Assembly (NCBI RefSeq): GCF_004011865.1
Contig: NZ_RKLP01000011.1
Coordinates: 1-64,000 of the forward strand
Reading direction: 5' to 3'
DNA length: 64,000 bases
From: Prescottella agglutinans
GTDB taxonomy: Bacteria; Actinomycetota; Actinomycetes; Mycobacteriales; Mycobacteriaceae
The position numbers and the translations under genes are program-made. The notes beneath the pieces are model-generated. The model was not told where the DNA came from and searched no databases. It saw only the letters and a list, made by a program, of their open reading frames with translations. Positions 43,244-53,092 of this stretch are shown piece after piece (the stretch's first letter is position 1; each line of letters starts with the position of its first letter).

Positions 43244-44530
43244 CTACTTGGCGGCGTTGTTGATCGCCGCGGTCATGTCGGTGACCGCCTGGTCGACCGT
43301 GACCTTGCCGTTCAGCGCCGCGCTCGCGTTGTCCTGGATGGCCTTCGAGATCGCGGTGTAGTACGGCGTGACCGGACGCGGCTTGGCGTTCTCGAGAGCC
43401 GCCTTCAGCGCCGGCAGGTACGGGTACTTCGCCTGCAGGGCCGCGTCGTCGTAGACCGACTTCAGGACCGGCGGGAACGACGCGTCCGCGAAGGACATCT
43501 GGTTTTCCTGGTTCTGGATGAACTCGACGAAGTCGTGCGCGGTCGCCTTGTTCTTGGAGAAGACGTTGATGCCGTTGTTGTAGCCACCCAGGGTCGACGC
43601 ACCGGCGCCGGTCGGGCCGACGATCGGGGCGACGCCGACGTTGCCCTTCACCTTCGACTCGTCCTTCTGGGCGTTGTCCCACATGTACGGCCAGTTGTAG
43701 GCGTACATCGCCTCGCCGCCGACGAACGCGAGGTTGGTCTCCTCCTCGGTGAAGCCGGTGGAGCGCTTCGAGATCTGTCCGGCCTGGTAGGCGTCGACCA
43801 TGGCCTGGATGCCGGCCTTGGACTGCGGCGACTCGACCTCGGGGGTGCTGCCGTCGGCGCCGACGACCGCGCCGCCCCACGAGTTGATGAACTGCGTGGT
43901 GTTGACGGTCAGGCCCTCGTACTGCTTGAGCTGGGTGACCATGCAGTCCTGGACGCCCTTGTCCTTGGCGACCTGGCAGCTGTCGGTGAGCGCCTTCCAG
44001 TCCGCGGGGGCCGCGGGCGTGAGGTCGGTGCGGTAGTACAGCAGCTGCGCGTTGGTGTTCTGCGGTGCCGCGTACAGGGTGCCGCGGTAGGTGGCGGACT
44101 CGACGGTGGCGGGCAGCAGCGGCGCGGTATCGATCGCGAGCGCGCCCTCGAGCGGCTGCAGCCAGCCGTTCGCGGCGAAGCCCGCGGTCCAGACCACGTC
44201 GAGCGCCATCACGTCGTAGTCGGCGTTGCCGGCCTGCAGCGACTGCTCCAGCTTGTTGCGCTGGTCGTCGGCCTCACCGGGCAGTTCCTTGAGCGAGACC
44301 TGCTCGTCCGGGTGGGCCGCGTTCCACTTGGCGATCACGGGCTGCAGCTTGTCGGTGTCGTTCTTGCCCATCGCGAACGAGATGGCGCCGCGACCGTCGA
44401 GGTTCTGCTTGACGGCGTCGTCGGCGCTGGTGCTGCCGCCGCCGTTGTCGCTCGAGCAGCCGGTGAGCGCGAGCAGCGCGACAGCCGAGGCCGCGACTGC
44501 GATCCGTGACCGCGTGTTGAAGGAACGCAT
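43244..44530 (-). CDS. lpqY: sugar-binding lipoprotein of ABC importer (LpqY-like)
   Basis: 428 residues. Signal peptide with lipobox LLALTGC, so it is anchored outside the membrane. Family segments shared with mycobacterial LpqY include DVMALDVVWTAGFAANGW, LYAAPQNTNAQLLYYR and ANKYPYL-like QAKYPYLPAL. LpqY-SugABC recovers trehalose released during mycolic acid transfer; that specificity is inferred by resemblance and by the operon order. AAAGGTGG precedes the ATG at 44530. Confidence 0.85.
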   Translation of the reverse strand: MRSFNTRSRIAVAASAVALLALTGCSSDNGGGSTSADDAVKQNLDGRGAISFAMGKNDTDKLQPVIAKWNAAHPDEQVSLKELPGEADDQRNKLEQSLQAGNADYDVMALDVVWTAGFAANGWLQPLEGALAIDTAPLLPATVESATYRGTLYAAPQNTNAQLLYYRTDLTPAAPADWKALTDSCQVAKDKGVQDCMVTQLKQYEGLTVNTTQFINSWGGAVVGADGSTPEVESPQSKAGIQAMVDAYQAGQISKRSTGFTEEETNLAFVGGEAMYAYNWPYMWDNAQKDESKVKGNVGVAPIVGPTGAGASTLGGYNNGINVFSKNKATAHDFVEFIQNQENQMSFADASFPPVLKSVYDDAALQAKYPYLPALKAALENAKPRPVTPYYTAISKAIQDNASAALNGKVTVDQAVTDMTAAINNAAK

Positions 44531-44663
44531 GGTCCACCTTTCAGATAGACGTCTCCGGCCCCCGCGGACGGGAACTCCACCGGACCGAGGCATATGTCGC
44601 CGCTCACTCTCGCACGAACGGGACCCGATTTCGGTCATTACCCCCAGACTGGATCGGTCAGGG

Positions 44664-45746
44664 TCACCCGAGCCGACGGCCGTCGGTGACGGAGAACAGG
44701 TGCACCTCCGACGGGTCGACGTGCAGATTGACCCGCTCCCCGCGACGCGGGGGATTGCGCCAGTCGGCCCGCGCGACCATCTGGTGCTCGCCGGGACCGC
44801 CGACCCCGGTCCGTCCGTACACATAGGCGTCCGAGCCGAGCTCCTCCACGACGTCGACGTCGAGCGGGATACCCGCGTCGCCGGTGGTCGGCTCGAGGTG
44901 CTCCGGGCGGATGCCGAGCACGACCTGCCCCTCCGGGATCTCGGCGATGGTTTCACGGGAAACCGGGATCACCGCGTCGCCGAGCGCGACACCGGCGTCG
45001 GTGACCGGCAGCGTCAGCAGGTTCATCGCCGGCGAACCCATGAACCCGGCCACGAACTGGTTCACCGGGCGGCTGTACAGCTCGCGCGGCGACGCGCACT
45101 GCTGCAGGACGCCGTCCTTGAGCACCGCCACGCGGTCACCCATGGTCATCGCCTCGACCTGGTCGTGGGTGACGTAGACGGTGGTGGTGCCCAGCCGCCG
45201 CTGCAGCTGCGCGATCTGGGTCCGGGTCTGCACGCGCAGCTTCGCGTCGAGGTTCGACAGCGGCTCGTCCATCAGGAACACCTGCGGCTGCCGCACGATC
45301 GCGCGGCCCATCGCGACGCGCTGGCGCTGACCGCCGGACAGCGCCTTGGGCTTGCGGTCCAGGTAGGGCTCGAGGTCGAGCATCCTGGCCGCCTCCTGCA
45401 CGCGCGTCTTGATCTCGTCCTTGGGCGTCTTGGCCAGCTTGAGCGCGAAGCCCATGTTCTCGGCCACCGACATGTGCGGGTACAGCGCGTAGTTCTGGAA
45501 CACCATCGCGATGTCGCGTTCCTTGGGTTCCTGGGCGGTGACGTCCCGGTCGCCGATGAGGATGCGGCCGTCGTACACCTCCTCGAGACCCGCGAGCATG
45601 CGCAGCGAGGTGGACTTGCCGCAGCCCGACGGGCCGACGAGCACGAGGAACTCGCCGTCCTCGATGTGCAGGTCCAGCTTGTCGACCGAGGGGGTCGTCG
45701 CGCCCGGGAACAGGCACGTGGTCTTGTCGAACGTCACCGAAGCCAT
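44664..45746 (-). CDS. sugC: sugar ABC transporter ATPase (SugC/MsmK/UgpC type)
   Basis: 360 residues: VGPSGCGKST, LSGGQRQRVAMGRAI, VFLMDEPLSNLD and switch His in VYVTHDQVE. The C-terminal OB-like regulatory domain is at about 240-355. First gene of the operon in transcription order, followed by the binding protein after 133 bp, the two permeases and a small membrane protein. In M. tuberculosis the ATPase is last instead, so the order differs from lpqY-sugABC. Confidence 0.92.
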   Translation of the reverse strand: MASVTFDKTTCLFPGATTPSVDKLDLHIEDGEFLVLVGPSGCGKSTSLRMLAGLEEVYDGRILIGDRDVTAQEPKERDIAMVFQNYALYPHMSVAENMGFALKLAKTPKDEIKTRVQEAARMLDLEPYLDRKPKALSGGQRQRVAMGRAIVRQPQVFLMDEPLSNLDAKLRVQTRTQIAQLQRRLGTTTVYVTHDQVEAMTMGDRVAVLKDGVLQQCASPRELYSRPVNQFVAGFMGSPAMNLLTLPVTDAGVALGDAVIPVSRETIAEIPEGQVVLGIRPEHLEPTTGDAGIPLDVDVVEELGSDAYVYGRTGVGGPGEHQMVARADWRNPPRRGERVNLHVDPSEVHLFSVTDGRRLG

Positions 45747-45847
45747 GGTGGAGCGATCCCTTCACCGGCAGGAACGTGCCGGACGATCCGAGTGAGGGTG
45801 CACGGGTGTGCGGGCAAAGCATAGGCGCCCGAAGTGTCGGGAAACCA

Positions 45848-46342
45848 TCACCCGTGCACGGGCCGCAGCCACACGAAACGAATGTTCCGGCCCGCCTCGC
45901 GGAAGTCGGCCTCGCTGCCGTCGACGTCGAAGCCCATGCTCTTGCAGAGGCGGACGCCGATCTTCCGGTGCACGCGGCCGTAGTGCGCCATCAGGTCGCC
46001 GCCCTCCTCGGCGCCCAGGAAGTCGGCCTCGACCGCGGATCTGCGTCGGCCGACCTGCACCCGCGCCCTCGGATGCGCCGTCAGGTTCCGGTACCAGTCC
46101 GACGTCGTCCCGTACCCGGCCGCGACGATCCACCCGTCGGGCGCACCGTGTCCCACCTCGTCGTGGTCGACCACCTCGAGGACCACCTGCCGGGTCTTTC
46201 CGCTGCGGCGCCCGACGTGTTCGACGAGCACGAACCGGTGCCCGAGCAGCGCACCGAGGTGCCACCGGTACAGGGTGACTGGCATACGGAGAACCCGGCG
46301 CTTCCAGCCGGTCGGCGGGCTCGGGCGCTGCGTGATCCGCAC
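45848..46342 (-). CDS. deazaflavin (F420)-dependent nitroreductase family protein (Ddn-like, DUF385)
   Basis: 164 residues from a GTG start (RITQRPSPPTGWKRR). Split beta-barrel family with LVEHVGRRSGKTRQVVLEVV, GYGTTSDWYRNLTAHP and RVQVGRR. Members use or bind F420 to reduce quinones, nitroimidazoles and other substrates. The start is uncertain: a TTG at 46363 or an ATG at 46283-46285 are alternatives. It is divergent from an F420-type LLM oxidoreductase 86 bp away. Confidence 0.85.
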   Translation of the reverse strand: MRITQRPSPPTGWKRRVLRMPVTLYRWHLGALLGHRFVLVEHVGRRSGKTRQVVLEVVDHDEVGHGAPDGWIVAAGYGTTSDWYRNLTAHPRARVQVGRRRSAVEADFLGAEEGGDLMAHYGRVHRKIGVRLCKSMGFDVDGSEADFREAGRNIRFVWLRPVHG

Positions 46343-46428
46343 GCCTCCAGTCTGCGCCTTCAAGTGCGTGCAGCGGATCGATCACGGGGATACCGTGAGA
46401 TGCGAGTCCCGGCGCGAAGGAGTCCCGC

Positions 46429-47223
46429 ATGACCCGTCCCGTGCGTATCGGCCTGCAACTGCAGCCCCAGCACGCCCCCGACTACGGCAAGATCCGCGAC
46501 GCCGTGATGCGCGCAGAGGACGCCGGCGCCGACGTCGTCTTCAACTGGGATCACTTCTTCCCGCTGTACGGCGATCAGGAGGGCGCGCACTTCGAGTGCT
46601 GGACGATGCTCGGCGCGTGGGCCGAGCAGACCGAGCGCGTGGAGATCGGCGCGTTGGTGAGCTGCGCCGGCTACCGGAACCCGGACCTGCTCGCCGACAT
46701 GGCCCGCACCGTCGACCACATCAGCGGCGGACGACTGATCCTCGGCATCGGCGCCGGTTGGTTCGAGAAGGACTACGACGCCTACGGCTACGAGTTCGGC
46801 ACCCCCGGATCGCGGATCAAGCTCCTGGGGGAGTACCTGCCGCGCATCACTTCTCGTCTCTCGAAGCTCAATCCGGCTCCGACACGGCACATTCCGCTCC
46901 TGATCGGCGGCAGCGGCGAGAAGAAGACCCTGCGGCTGGTCGCCGAGTACGCGGACATCTGGCACGGCTTCGGCGAACGCGACGAGTTCGTCCGCAAGTC
47001 CGCGATCCTCGGTGAGCACTGCGGCGACGTGCAGCGCGATCCGCACGAGATCGAGCACTCGACGTGGTGGCCGGGGGCCGACCTGGCGCCGGCCTACGTC
47101 GACGCCGGCGTCACCCTCTTCACCGCGAACACCAGCGGACCCGACTACGACCTCACCACGCTCCGTGAGGCGGTCGCGTGGCGCGACGAACACACGCCAC
47201 CGCAACTGTCCGGACTCGCGTAG
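46429..47223 (+). CDS. LLM-class F420-dependent oxidoreductase
   Basis: 264 residues, luciferase-like TIM barrel: RIGLQLQPQHAPDY, VVFNWDHFFPLYGD, LVSCAGYRNPDLLADMA and RLILGIGAGWFEKDYDAYG. The last is a signature of F420-using members. It probably reduces a small molecule with F420H2; the substrate is unknown. The ATG is preceded by AAGGAG 8 nt upstream. The next gene starts 15 bp downstream and may be co-transcribed. Confidence 0.88.
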   Translation: MTRPVRIGLQLQPQHAPDYGKIRDAVMRAEDAGADVVFNWDHFFPLYGDQEGAHFECWTMLGAWAEQTERVEIGALVSCAGYRNPDLLADMARTVDHISGGRLILGIGAGWFEKDYDAYGYEFGTPGSRIKLLGEYLPRITSRLSKLNPAPTRHIPLLIGGSGEKKTLRLVAEYADIWHGFGERDEFVRKSAILGEHCGDVQRDPHEIEHSTWWPGADLAPAYVDAGVTLFTANTSGPDYDLTTLREAVAWRDEHTPPQLSGLA

Positions 47224-47238
47224 ACCCGGACCAGCCCG

Positions 47239-49038
47239 ATGCCCGCCGCCGCGTCCCGACACCGAGCGGCAGCGGTGCTGCTGGTGCTGCTCCTCCCCGT
47301 GCTCGCGCTCGCGGGGTGCTCGTCGGGCCGGAACGCGGCGGGGCCCACCGACCTGTGCTCCCCGCCCGGCGTGGACAGCGCCAACGCGCTGCCCGCCAAC
47401 CTCGACACCGCGGCCGCGGCGGCCGCCGAGGACAAGTACACGACCCCGAACACGCTGCCGCTCGGCGCCGTCGACGCCTCGAAACTGCGCCTCGTCAAGC
47501 CGGGCACGCTCACGGTGGGGACCCTGTCGGACGCACCGCCGAGCGTCTGCGTCAACTCGCAGAACGTCTTCACCGGCTTCGACAACGAACTGCTCCGGGC
47601 GGTCGCGGAGAAGCTGGGGCTGAAGATCGAATTCGTCGGCACCGACTTCGCGGGCCTGCTCGCGCAGGTGGCGGGCCACCGGTTCGACGTGGGGTCGTCG
47701 TCGATCACCACCACCGACGCGCGCCGCGAGCTGGTCGGGTTCACCAACGGCTACGACTTCGGGTACTTCGCGCTGGTGGTCCCGAACGGCAGTGCCGTCA
47801 AGGGGTTCTCGGACCTGAACTCGTCCGTCCGCATCGGTGTCGTGCAGGGCACCGTGCAGGACGACTACGTCGTCAACACCCTCGGCCTCGACCCGGTGAA
47901 GTTCCCGGACTTCAACACCGCGTACGCGAACCTCAAGACCGGGCAGATCGACGCGTGGGTGGCGCCGTCCCAGCAGGCGCAGGGCGCGATCGCGCCGGGC
48001 GATCCCACGTCGATCGTGCAGAACACCTTCAGCCTCAACAACTTCGTCGGGTGGGCCGTCGCGAAGGACGATCCGGCGCTGGTCGACGCGCTCAACTCGG
48101 GACTCGACGCGGTCATCGCCGACGGGACGTGGGCGCGGCTGTACTCGGACTGGGTGCCCCGCGAACTGCCGGCGGGCTGGAAACCGGGCAGCAAGGCCGC
48201 CCCCGAGCCGCAACTGCCGGACTTCGCGGCCATCGCCGCGGCGCAGCAACCGCCGGAACCGTCCTCCGCGCAACCGAAATCGACGCTGCAGCAACTCGGC
48301 GAGACGTTCTTCGACTGGCAGTTGTACCAGCGCGCGTTCCCGGAACTGCTGCGCACCGGCCTGCCCAACACGTTGATCCTGGCGCTGTCGTCGGGCATTG
48401 CGGGCACGGTGATCGGGATGCTGCTCGCGGTGGCCGGGATCTCCCGCACCCGCTGGCTGCGCTGGCCCGCCCGGGTCTACACCGACATCTTCCGCGGCCT
48501 GCCCGCCGTGGTGATCATCCTGTTGGTCGGGTTGGGTGTCGGCCCGGTCGTCAAGGGACTGACCGGCAACAACCCGTACTGGCTGGGCGCGGCCGCGCTG
48601 TCGCTGCTGGCGGCCGCCTACATCGGCGAGATCTTCCGGTCCGGCATCCAGAGCGTCGAGCCCGGACAGATGGAAGCCGCTCGCGCCCTGGGATTCTCGT
48701 ACCGGCGGTCGATGTCGCTCGTGGTGATCCCGCAGGGCGTGCGCCGGGTGCTGCCGGCCCTGATGAACCAGTTCATCTCGCTCATCAAGGACTCGTCGCT
48801 GATCTACTTCCTGGGCCTGCTCGTCACGCAGCGGGAACTGTTCGCCGTCGGCCGGGACCTCAACGCGCAGACCGGCAACCTGTCGCCGTTGGTCGCGGCC
48901 GGCCTGTTCTACCTGGCGCTGACCATCCCGCTCACGCACCTGGTGAACTACATCGACCGGCGCCTGCGGACCGGGCGGGCCGACACGTCGGGCACGCTCG
49001 ACGACCTCGAGCAGTCGATCGTCGTGGAGAGGGGCTGA
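47239..49038 (+). CDS. fused amino-acid ABC binding lipoprotein and permease
   Basis: 599 residues joining two normally separate parts. Signal peptide with lipobox (LALAGCSS); solute-binding domain at about 85-320 (PSVCVNSQNVFTGFDNELL, FDVGSSSITTTDARRE), of the polar amino-acid family. A Pro/Gln-rich linker leads to a HisM/GlnP-type permease at about 355-580 (IFRGLPAVVIILL, EAA-like EAARALGFSYRRSMSLVVIPQ). A fused SBP-permease occurs in some amino-acid importers. With the ATPase 3 bp downstream it makes a complete importer from two genes. Confidence 0.9.
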   Translation: MPAAASRHRAAAVLLVLLLPVLALAGCSSGRNAAGPTDLCSPPGVDSANALPANLDTAAAAAAEDKYTTPNTLPLGAVDASKLRLVKPGTLTVGTLSDAPPSVCVNSQNVFTGFDNELLRAVAEKLGLKIEFVGTDFAGLLAQVAGHRFDVGSSSITTTDARRELVGFTNGYDFGYFALVVPNGSAVKGFSDLNSSVRIGVVQGTVQDDYVVNTLGLDPVKFPDFNTAYANLKTGQIDAWVAPSQQAQGAIAPGDPTSIVQNTFSLNNFVGWAVAKDDPALVDALNSGLDAVIADGTWARLYSDWVPRELPAGWKPGSKAAPEPQLPDFAAIAAAQQPPEPSSAQPKSTLQQLGETFFDWQLYQRAFPELLRTGLPNTLILALSSGIAGTVIGMLLAVAGISRTRWLRWPARVYTDIFRGLPAVVIILLVGLGVGPVVKGLTGNNPYWLGAAALSLLAAAYIGEIFRSGIQSVEPGQMEAARALGFSYRRSMSLVVIPQGVRRVLPALMNQFISLIKDSSLIYFLGLLVTQRELFAVGRDLNAQTGNLSPLVAAGLFYLALTIPLTHLVNYIDRRLRTGRADTSGTLDDLEQSIVVERG

Positions 49039-49041
49039 GGC

Positions 49042-49773
49042 ATGCCCGATTCGGTCTCCCTCACCGGCACCGGACTGCACCTCGCGTTCGGCAGCAACAG
49101 GGTGCTGCGCGGGGTGGACCTGCACGTCGACGCCGGCAAGACCGTCACGGTCATCGGCCCGTCCGGCTCCGGGAAGTCGACGCTGCTGCGCGTGCTGAAC
49201 CGCCTGCACGAACCCGACGCCGGCGACGTCCTGCTCGACGGCCGCTCGGTGCTCCGCGACAATCCCGACCACCTGCGCCAGCGGATCGGGATGGTGTTCC
49301 AGCACTTCAACCTGTTCCCGCACCGCACCGTCGCCGACAACATCGCCCTCGGACCGCGCAAGCTGAAGAAGCTGTCCAGGGACGCCGCACGACAACTCGC
49401 GCTGGGCCAGCTCGAGCGGGTGGGGTTGGCGCACAAGGCCGACTCGCGCCCGGGGAACCTGTCGGGCGGGCAGCAGCAGCGCGTCGCGATCGCGCGGGCG
49501 CTGGCGATGCAGCCGCAGGTGATGTTCTTCGACGAGGCCACCTCGGCGCTCGATCCCGAACTCGTCAAGGGCGTGCTGGCGCTGATGGCCGACCTCGCGA
49601 AGGGCGGCATGACGATGGTGGTGGTGACGCACGAGATGGGGTTCGCACGGTCGGTGTCGGACACGGTCGTGTTCATGGACCGCGGCGCCGTCGTCGAGTC
49701 CGGTGCTCCCGAGCAGGTGTTCGACAGCCCGGAAACGCCCCGGCTGCAGGGCTTTCTGTCCGAGGTGCTCTAG
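49042..49773 (+). CDS. polar amino-acid ABC transporter ATPase (GlnQ type)
   Basis: 243 residues: [51 protein letters not shown] and [14 protein letters not shown]. All are typical of the histidine/glutamine importer ATPases. It starts 3 bp after the fused SBP-permease and completes the transporter. Confidence 0.95.
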   Translation: MPDSVSLTGTGLHLAFGSNRVLRGVDLHVDAGKTVTVIGPSGSGKSTLLRVLNRLHEPDAGDVLLDGRSVLRDNPDHLRQRIGMVFQHFNLFPHRTVADNIALGPRKLKKLSRDAARQLALGQLERVGLAHKADSRPGNLSGGQQQRVAIARALAMQPQVMFFDEATSALDPELVKGVLALMADLAKGGMTMVVVTHEMGFARSVSDTVVFMDRGAVVESGAPEQVFDSPETPRLQGFLSEVL

Positions 49774-49916
49774 CGGGGGGAGCGGCAAGTGGCGACACGG
49801 AAAGTCCAACGGGCGTTGTCCTGCCGTTCACCCGGGCGTCGTCGGTCACTCGTTCCCGGAATCTACGGTGCGTGCGTCATCAGCATTGTCCGTCAGCCGA
49901 CCTCGGGAGTCCCACG

Positions 49917-52010
49917 GTGAGCCTGAAACCCCTCGCACTGTTCGTCAAGCACGACGGCATGTCCTCGCGCGCCTCGATCACCTGCCAGTACAAGTGCGGG
50001 AACGCCTGCTCCCACGACGTTCCCAACGACTCGGACGGCGAGTACTTCGGCGACATCGTGCGCGCCGCGGTCTCGCGCCGCGGCGTCCTGCGTGGCGGCG
50101 CGGCCGCGGTCCTCGCCGTCGGTGCCGGCACCGCCCTCGCGGGTAACGCCGCGGCCGCTCCCGGATCCGTCGATTTCGGTTCCCTCGGAACCGGTTCCGC
50201 GTCGGGTTCGGCCACCGGTTCGTCCACCCCGGGCACCGATTTCGCCCCGGTGGCCCCCAACAAGCAGGACGCGGTGGTGACCCCCGCCGGCTACGAGCAG
50301 GCCGTCGTGATCCGGTGGGGTGACCCGCTGTTCGCGGACGCCCCGGCCTTCGACTTCGACAACCAGACCGCCGCCGCGGCGGAGAAGCAGTTCGGTTTCA
50401 ACAACGACTTCGCGGGCCTGCTGCCGATCCCCGGCCGCCCGAACGGGTACCTGCTGGTGGTCAACCACGAGTACACCACGGAGCCGTCGATGTTCCGCGG
50501 CTACGACGCCGCGAACCCCACCGAGGAGCAGGTGCGCATCGGCTGGGCCAACCACGGGCTGTCGGTGGTCCAGGTGCAGGGCGAGCCCCGCTCCGGCAAG
50601 CTCACCCCGCAGTTCGGCCCGTTCAACCGCCGCATCACCGCGCTCACCGAGTTCGCGGTCACCGGCCCCGCCGCCGGCAGCCCGCTGCTGAAGACGTCGG
50701 CCGACCCCACCGGTACCCGCGTGAAGGGCACGCTCAACAACTGTTCGGGCGGCCTGACCCCTTGGGGCACCGTGCTTTCCGGTGAGGAGAACTTCAACCA
50801 GTACTTCGCCAACGCCGGGCAGGTCACCGACGCCACCGCCGCGGCCCGCCTCGCGCGGTACGGCATCGGCGGCAACGCGTCCGAGCGCAAGTGGGAGCGC
50901 GTCGACTCCCGCTTCGATGTCGTCGCCGAGCCCAACGAGGTCCATCGCTTCGGCTGGGTCGTCGAGGTCGACCCGTGGGACGCGTCGTCCACCCCGGTCA
51001 AGCACACCGCGCTGGGTCGCTTCAAGCACGAGGCCGCGACCATCCACGTCACCAAGGACGGCACCGTCGTCGCCTACAGCGGTGACGACGAGCGCTTCGA
51101 CTACATGTACAAGTTCGTCTCGTCCCGCAAGATGCAGCGCGGCAACAGCCGAACCGCGATGCGCCACAACATGACCCTGCTCGACGCCGGCACGCTGTAC
51201 GTCGCGAAGCTCACCGGCAACGAACCCGACGCGATCGACGGCTCCGGCACGCTGCCGCCGTCGGGCGTGTTCGCCGGCACCGGCCAGTGGATTCCGCTGC
51301 TGCGCACCGGCGAGGACGGTCGCGGCGAGTCCCTCGTCGACGGCATGAGCGCCGACGAGGTGGCCGTGTTCACCCGCATCGCCGGCGACAAGGTGGGCGC
51401 CACCAAGATGGACCGCCCCGAGGACTTCGAGCCCAACCCGCGCACCGGCAAGGTGTACGTGGCGCTCACCAACAACACCAAGCGCGGCACGTCCGGCGCG
51501 GCCCCGGCCGACTCCGCGAACCCGCGCAACAACAACAAGAACGGCCAGGTCCTCGAGATCGACGACAACCACGCGGGCACGTCGTTCACGTGGAACCTGC
51601 TGCTGGTGTGCGGCGATCCCGCGACCGCCGACACCTACTTCGGCGGTTTCGACAAGTCCCAGGTAAGCCCCATCTCGTGCCCGGACAACCTGGCGTTCGA
51701 CCCGTACGGCAACCTGTGGATCTCCACCGACGGCAACGCCCTGAAGTCCAACGACGGCCTGTTCTCGGTCGTCCTGGAGGGGGAGCGGCGCGGCGAGACC
51801 AAGCAGTTCCTCACGGTGCCGGTCGGCGCCGAGACGTGCGGCCCGATCGTCGACGAGCACCGCGTGGTGGTGTGCGTCCAGCATCCCGGCGAGACCGACG
51901 GCGCGAGCATCGAGGCGCCGTCGTCGCACTGGCCCGACGGTGGCAGCGCGCAGCCGCGGCCGTCCGTGGTGGCGGTGTGGAAGTCCGGCGGCGGCCGGAT
52001 CGGCATCTGA
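49917..52010 (+). CDS. PhoX-type (DUF839) alkaline phosphatase family protein, Tat-exported
   Basis: 697 residues from a GTG (SLKPLALFVKHDGMSSR). As in other actinobacterial PhoX-like proteins, about 50 residues with three Cys (CQYKCGNACSHD) precede the Tat motif SRRGVLRGG and a hydrophobic Ala-rich helix. The DUF839 domain covers most of the rest (LLVVNHEYTTEPSMF, NNCSGGLTPWGTVLSGEEN, RFKHEAATIH, MDRPEDFEPNP, LAFDPYGNLW). These enzymes are calcium- and iron-dependent phosphatases. The open frame upstream to 47178 overlaps the ABC genes and is not coding. The 143-bp gap before it could hold a Pho-type promoter; I did not identify PHO boxes. Confidence 0.9.
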   Translation: MSLKPLALFVKHDGMSSRASITCQYKCGNACSHDVPNDSDGEYFGDIVRAAVSRRGVLRGGAAAVLAVGAGTALAGNAAAAPGSVDFGSLGTGSASGSATGSSTPGTDFAPVAPNKQDAVVTPAGYEQAVVIRWGDPLFADAPAFDFDNQTAAAAEKQFGFNNDFAGLLPIPGRPNGYLLVVNHEYTTEPSMFRGYDAANPTEEQVRIGWANHGLSVVQVQGEPRSGKLTPQFGPFNRRITALTEFAVTGPAAGSPLLKTSADPTGTRVKGTLNNCSGGLTPWGTVLSGEENFNQYFANAGQVTDATAAARLARYGIGGNASERKWERVDSRFDVVAEPNEVHRFGWVVEVDPWDASSTPVKHTALGRFKHEAATIHVTKDGTVVAYSGDDERFDYMYKFVSSRKMQRGNSRTAMRHNMTLLDAGTLYVAKLTGNEPDAIDGSGTLPPSGVFAGTGQWIPLLRTGEDGRGESLVDGMSADEVAVFTRIAGDKVGATKMDRPEDFEPNPRTGKVYVALTNNTKRGTSGAAPADSANPRNNNKNGQVLEIDDNHAGTSFTWNLLLVCGDPATADTYFGGFDKSQVSPISCPDNLAFDPYGNLWISTDGNALKSNDGLFSVVLEGERRGETKQFLTVPVGAETCGPIVDEHRVVVCVQHPGETDGASIEAPSSHWPDGGSAQPRPSVVAVWKSGGGRIGI

Positions 52011-52036
52011 CGCCGATCTGACGACTACCGAACAGC

Positions 52037-52077
52037 CGAACGGTTCGACCGGGATCGGATCCCGGTCGAACCGTTCG
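52037..52077. terminator. terminator between convergent phoX-like and SDR genes
   Basis: Perfect 18-bp inverted repeat (arms 52037-52054 and 52060-52077, loop TCGGA) in the 82-bp gap between the two stop codons, so it probably serves both strands. Confidence 0.8.
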
Positions 52078-52092
52078 TCGCCCGCTACGTGA

Positions 52093-52884
52093 CTACGCCT
52101 GCGCGGCCGCGAGCGCGCCGGCGATGTCCGCGATCGACGGATTGCGGCGGAGGGTCTGCCCGCCGCTCACGTGCAGGACCTGGCCGGTGACGAAGCCGGA
52201 GCCGTCACCCGCCAACCACGTCGCGGCGTTCGCGATGTCCTCGGCGAGACCGACCCGCCCGAGCGGGATCTCGCGCAGGTAGAGCGACTGGATCGGCGGA
52301 TAGTTCAGCCCACCCCCGGACATCGGCGCATCCGCGACGCCGCCGGGAGCGATGGAGTTCGCACGGATTCCCCGGTCGCCGTATTCGTTTGCGATGCAAC
52401 GGATGACGTGGTCGATTCCGGCCTTGGTGCCCATGTAGGCCGCGTGGTTCTCGAACATGATCGACGCCGTGACCGACGAGATCTGGATGATCGAGCCGCC
52501 GTCCGAGATGGCGCCGACCAGGCGCTGGAAGAACTGGAACGGCCCGACGAACTGGGTCGCCGCCATCTTCTCGAGGTCCGCCCTCGACGTCTCCTCGAAC
52601 GGTGCGAGCAGGCCCCACCCGGTGGCGTTGACCCCGATGTCGATGTGGCCGAGCTGGTCCCGCGCGGCGACGAAGAGGGCATCGAGATCCTGCTCGGAGG
52701 TGATGTCGCACCGCTGCCACCGAGCACCGATCTCCGCCGCCACCTCGGCGAGCGCGTCCTCGCGACGGCCCGCGATCAACACCGCAGCGCCGTCGTCCAC
52801 GAAGCGGCGGGCGATGGCGTGCCCCACGTTGCCGGGCGCCACGCCGAGCACGACCGCGGTCTTTCCAGTCAGATGATGTGTCAT
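52093..52884 (-). CDS. short-chain dehydrogenase/reductase
   Basis: 263 residues. The nucleotide loop reads LGVAPGNVGHAIA, a variant of TGxxxGxG. The catalytic Ser is in IQISSVTAS and Tyr-x3-Lys in AAYMGTKAG; the C-terminal FVTGQVLHVSGGQTL is typical of FabG-like members. The ATG at 52884 is used; the open frame extends upstream without similarity. The substrate is unknown. Confidence 0.88.
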   Translation of the reverse strand: MTHHLTGKTAVVLGVAPGNVGHAIARRFVDDGAAVLIAGRREDALAEVAAEIGARWQRCDITSEQDLDALFVAARDQLGHIDIGVNATGWGLLAPFEETSRADLEKMAATQFVGPFQFFQRLVGAISDGGSIIQISSVTASIMFENHAAYMGTKAGIDHVIRCIANEYGDRGIRANSIAPGGVADAPMSGGGLNYPPIQSLYLREIPLGRVGLAEDIANAATWLAGDGSGFVTGQVLHVSGGQTLRRNPSIADIAGALAAAQA

Positions 52885-53092
52885 GCGACAACTCTCGCCG
52901 ATCCCGGACCGGATTCCCACCGACACACGAGGGCGCCGGAGGAGCCGGGCGTCCGGGAGGGTGGTCGGCGGCCCCGAAGAAGGACCGGTGCGCCTGAACG
53001 CCCGCCGTCGGTGATCCGTATTCCCTCGTGCCGGCCGCCCCTCGCGGCCGGTCGGCACGACTGCCGGTAACCCGGAATACGAACGGAGATCG

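Noticed and set aside
46360-49809. Minus-strand open frame of 1149 codons opposite the LLM and amino-acid ABC genes
   Set aside because: Shadow of well-recognised genes on the plus strand; high GC at third positions keeps antisense frames open.
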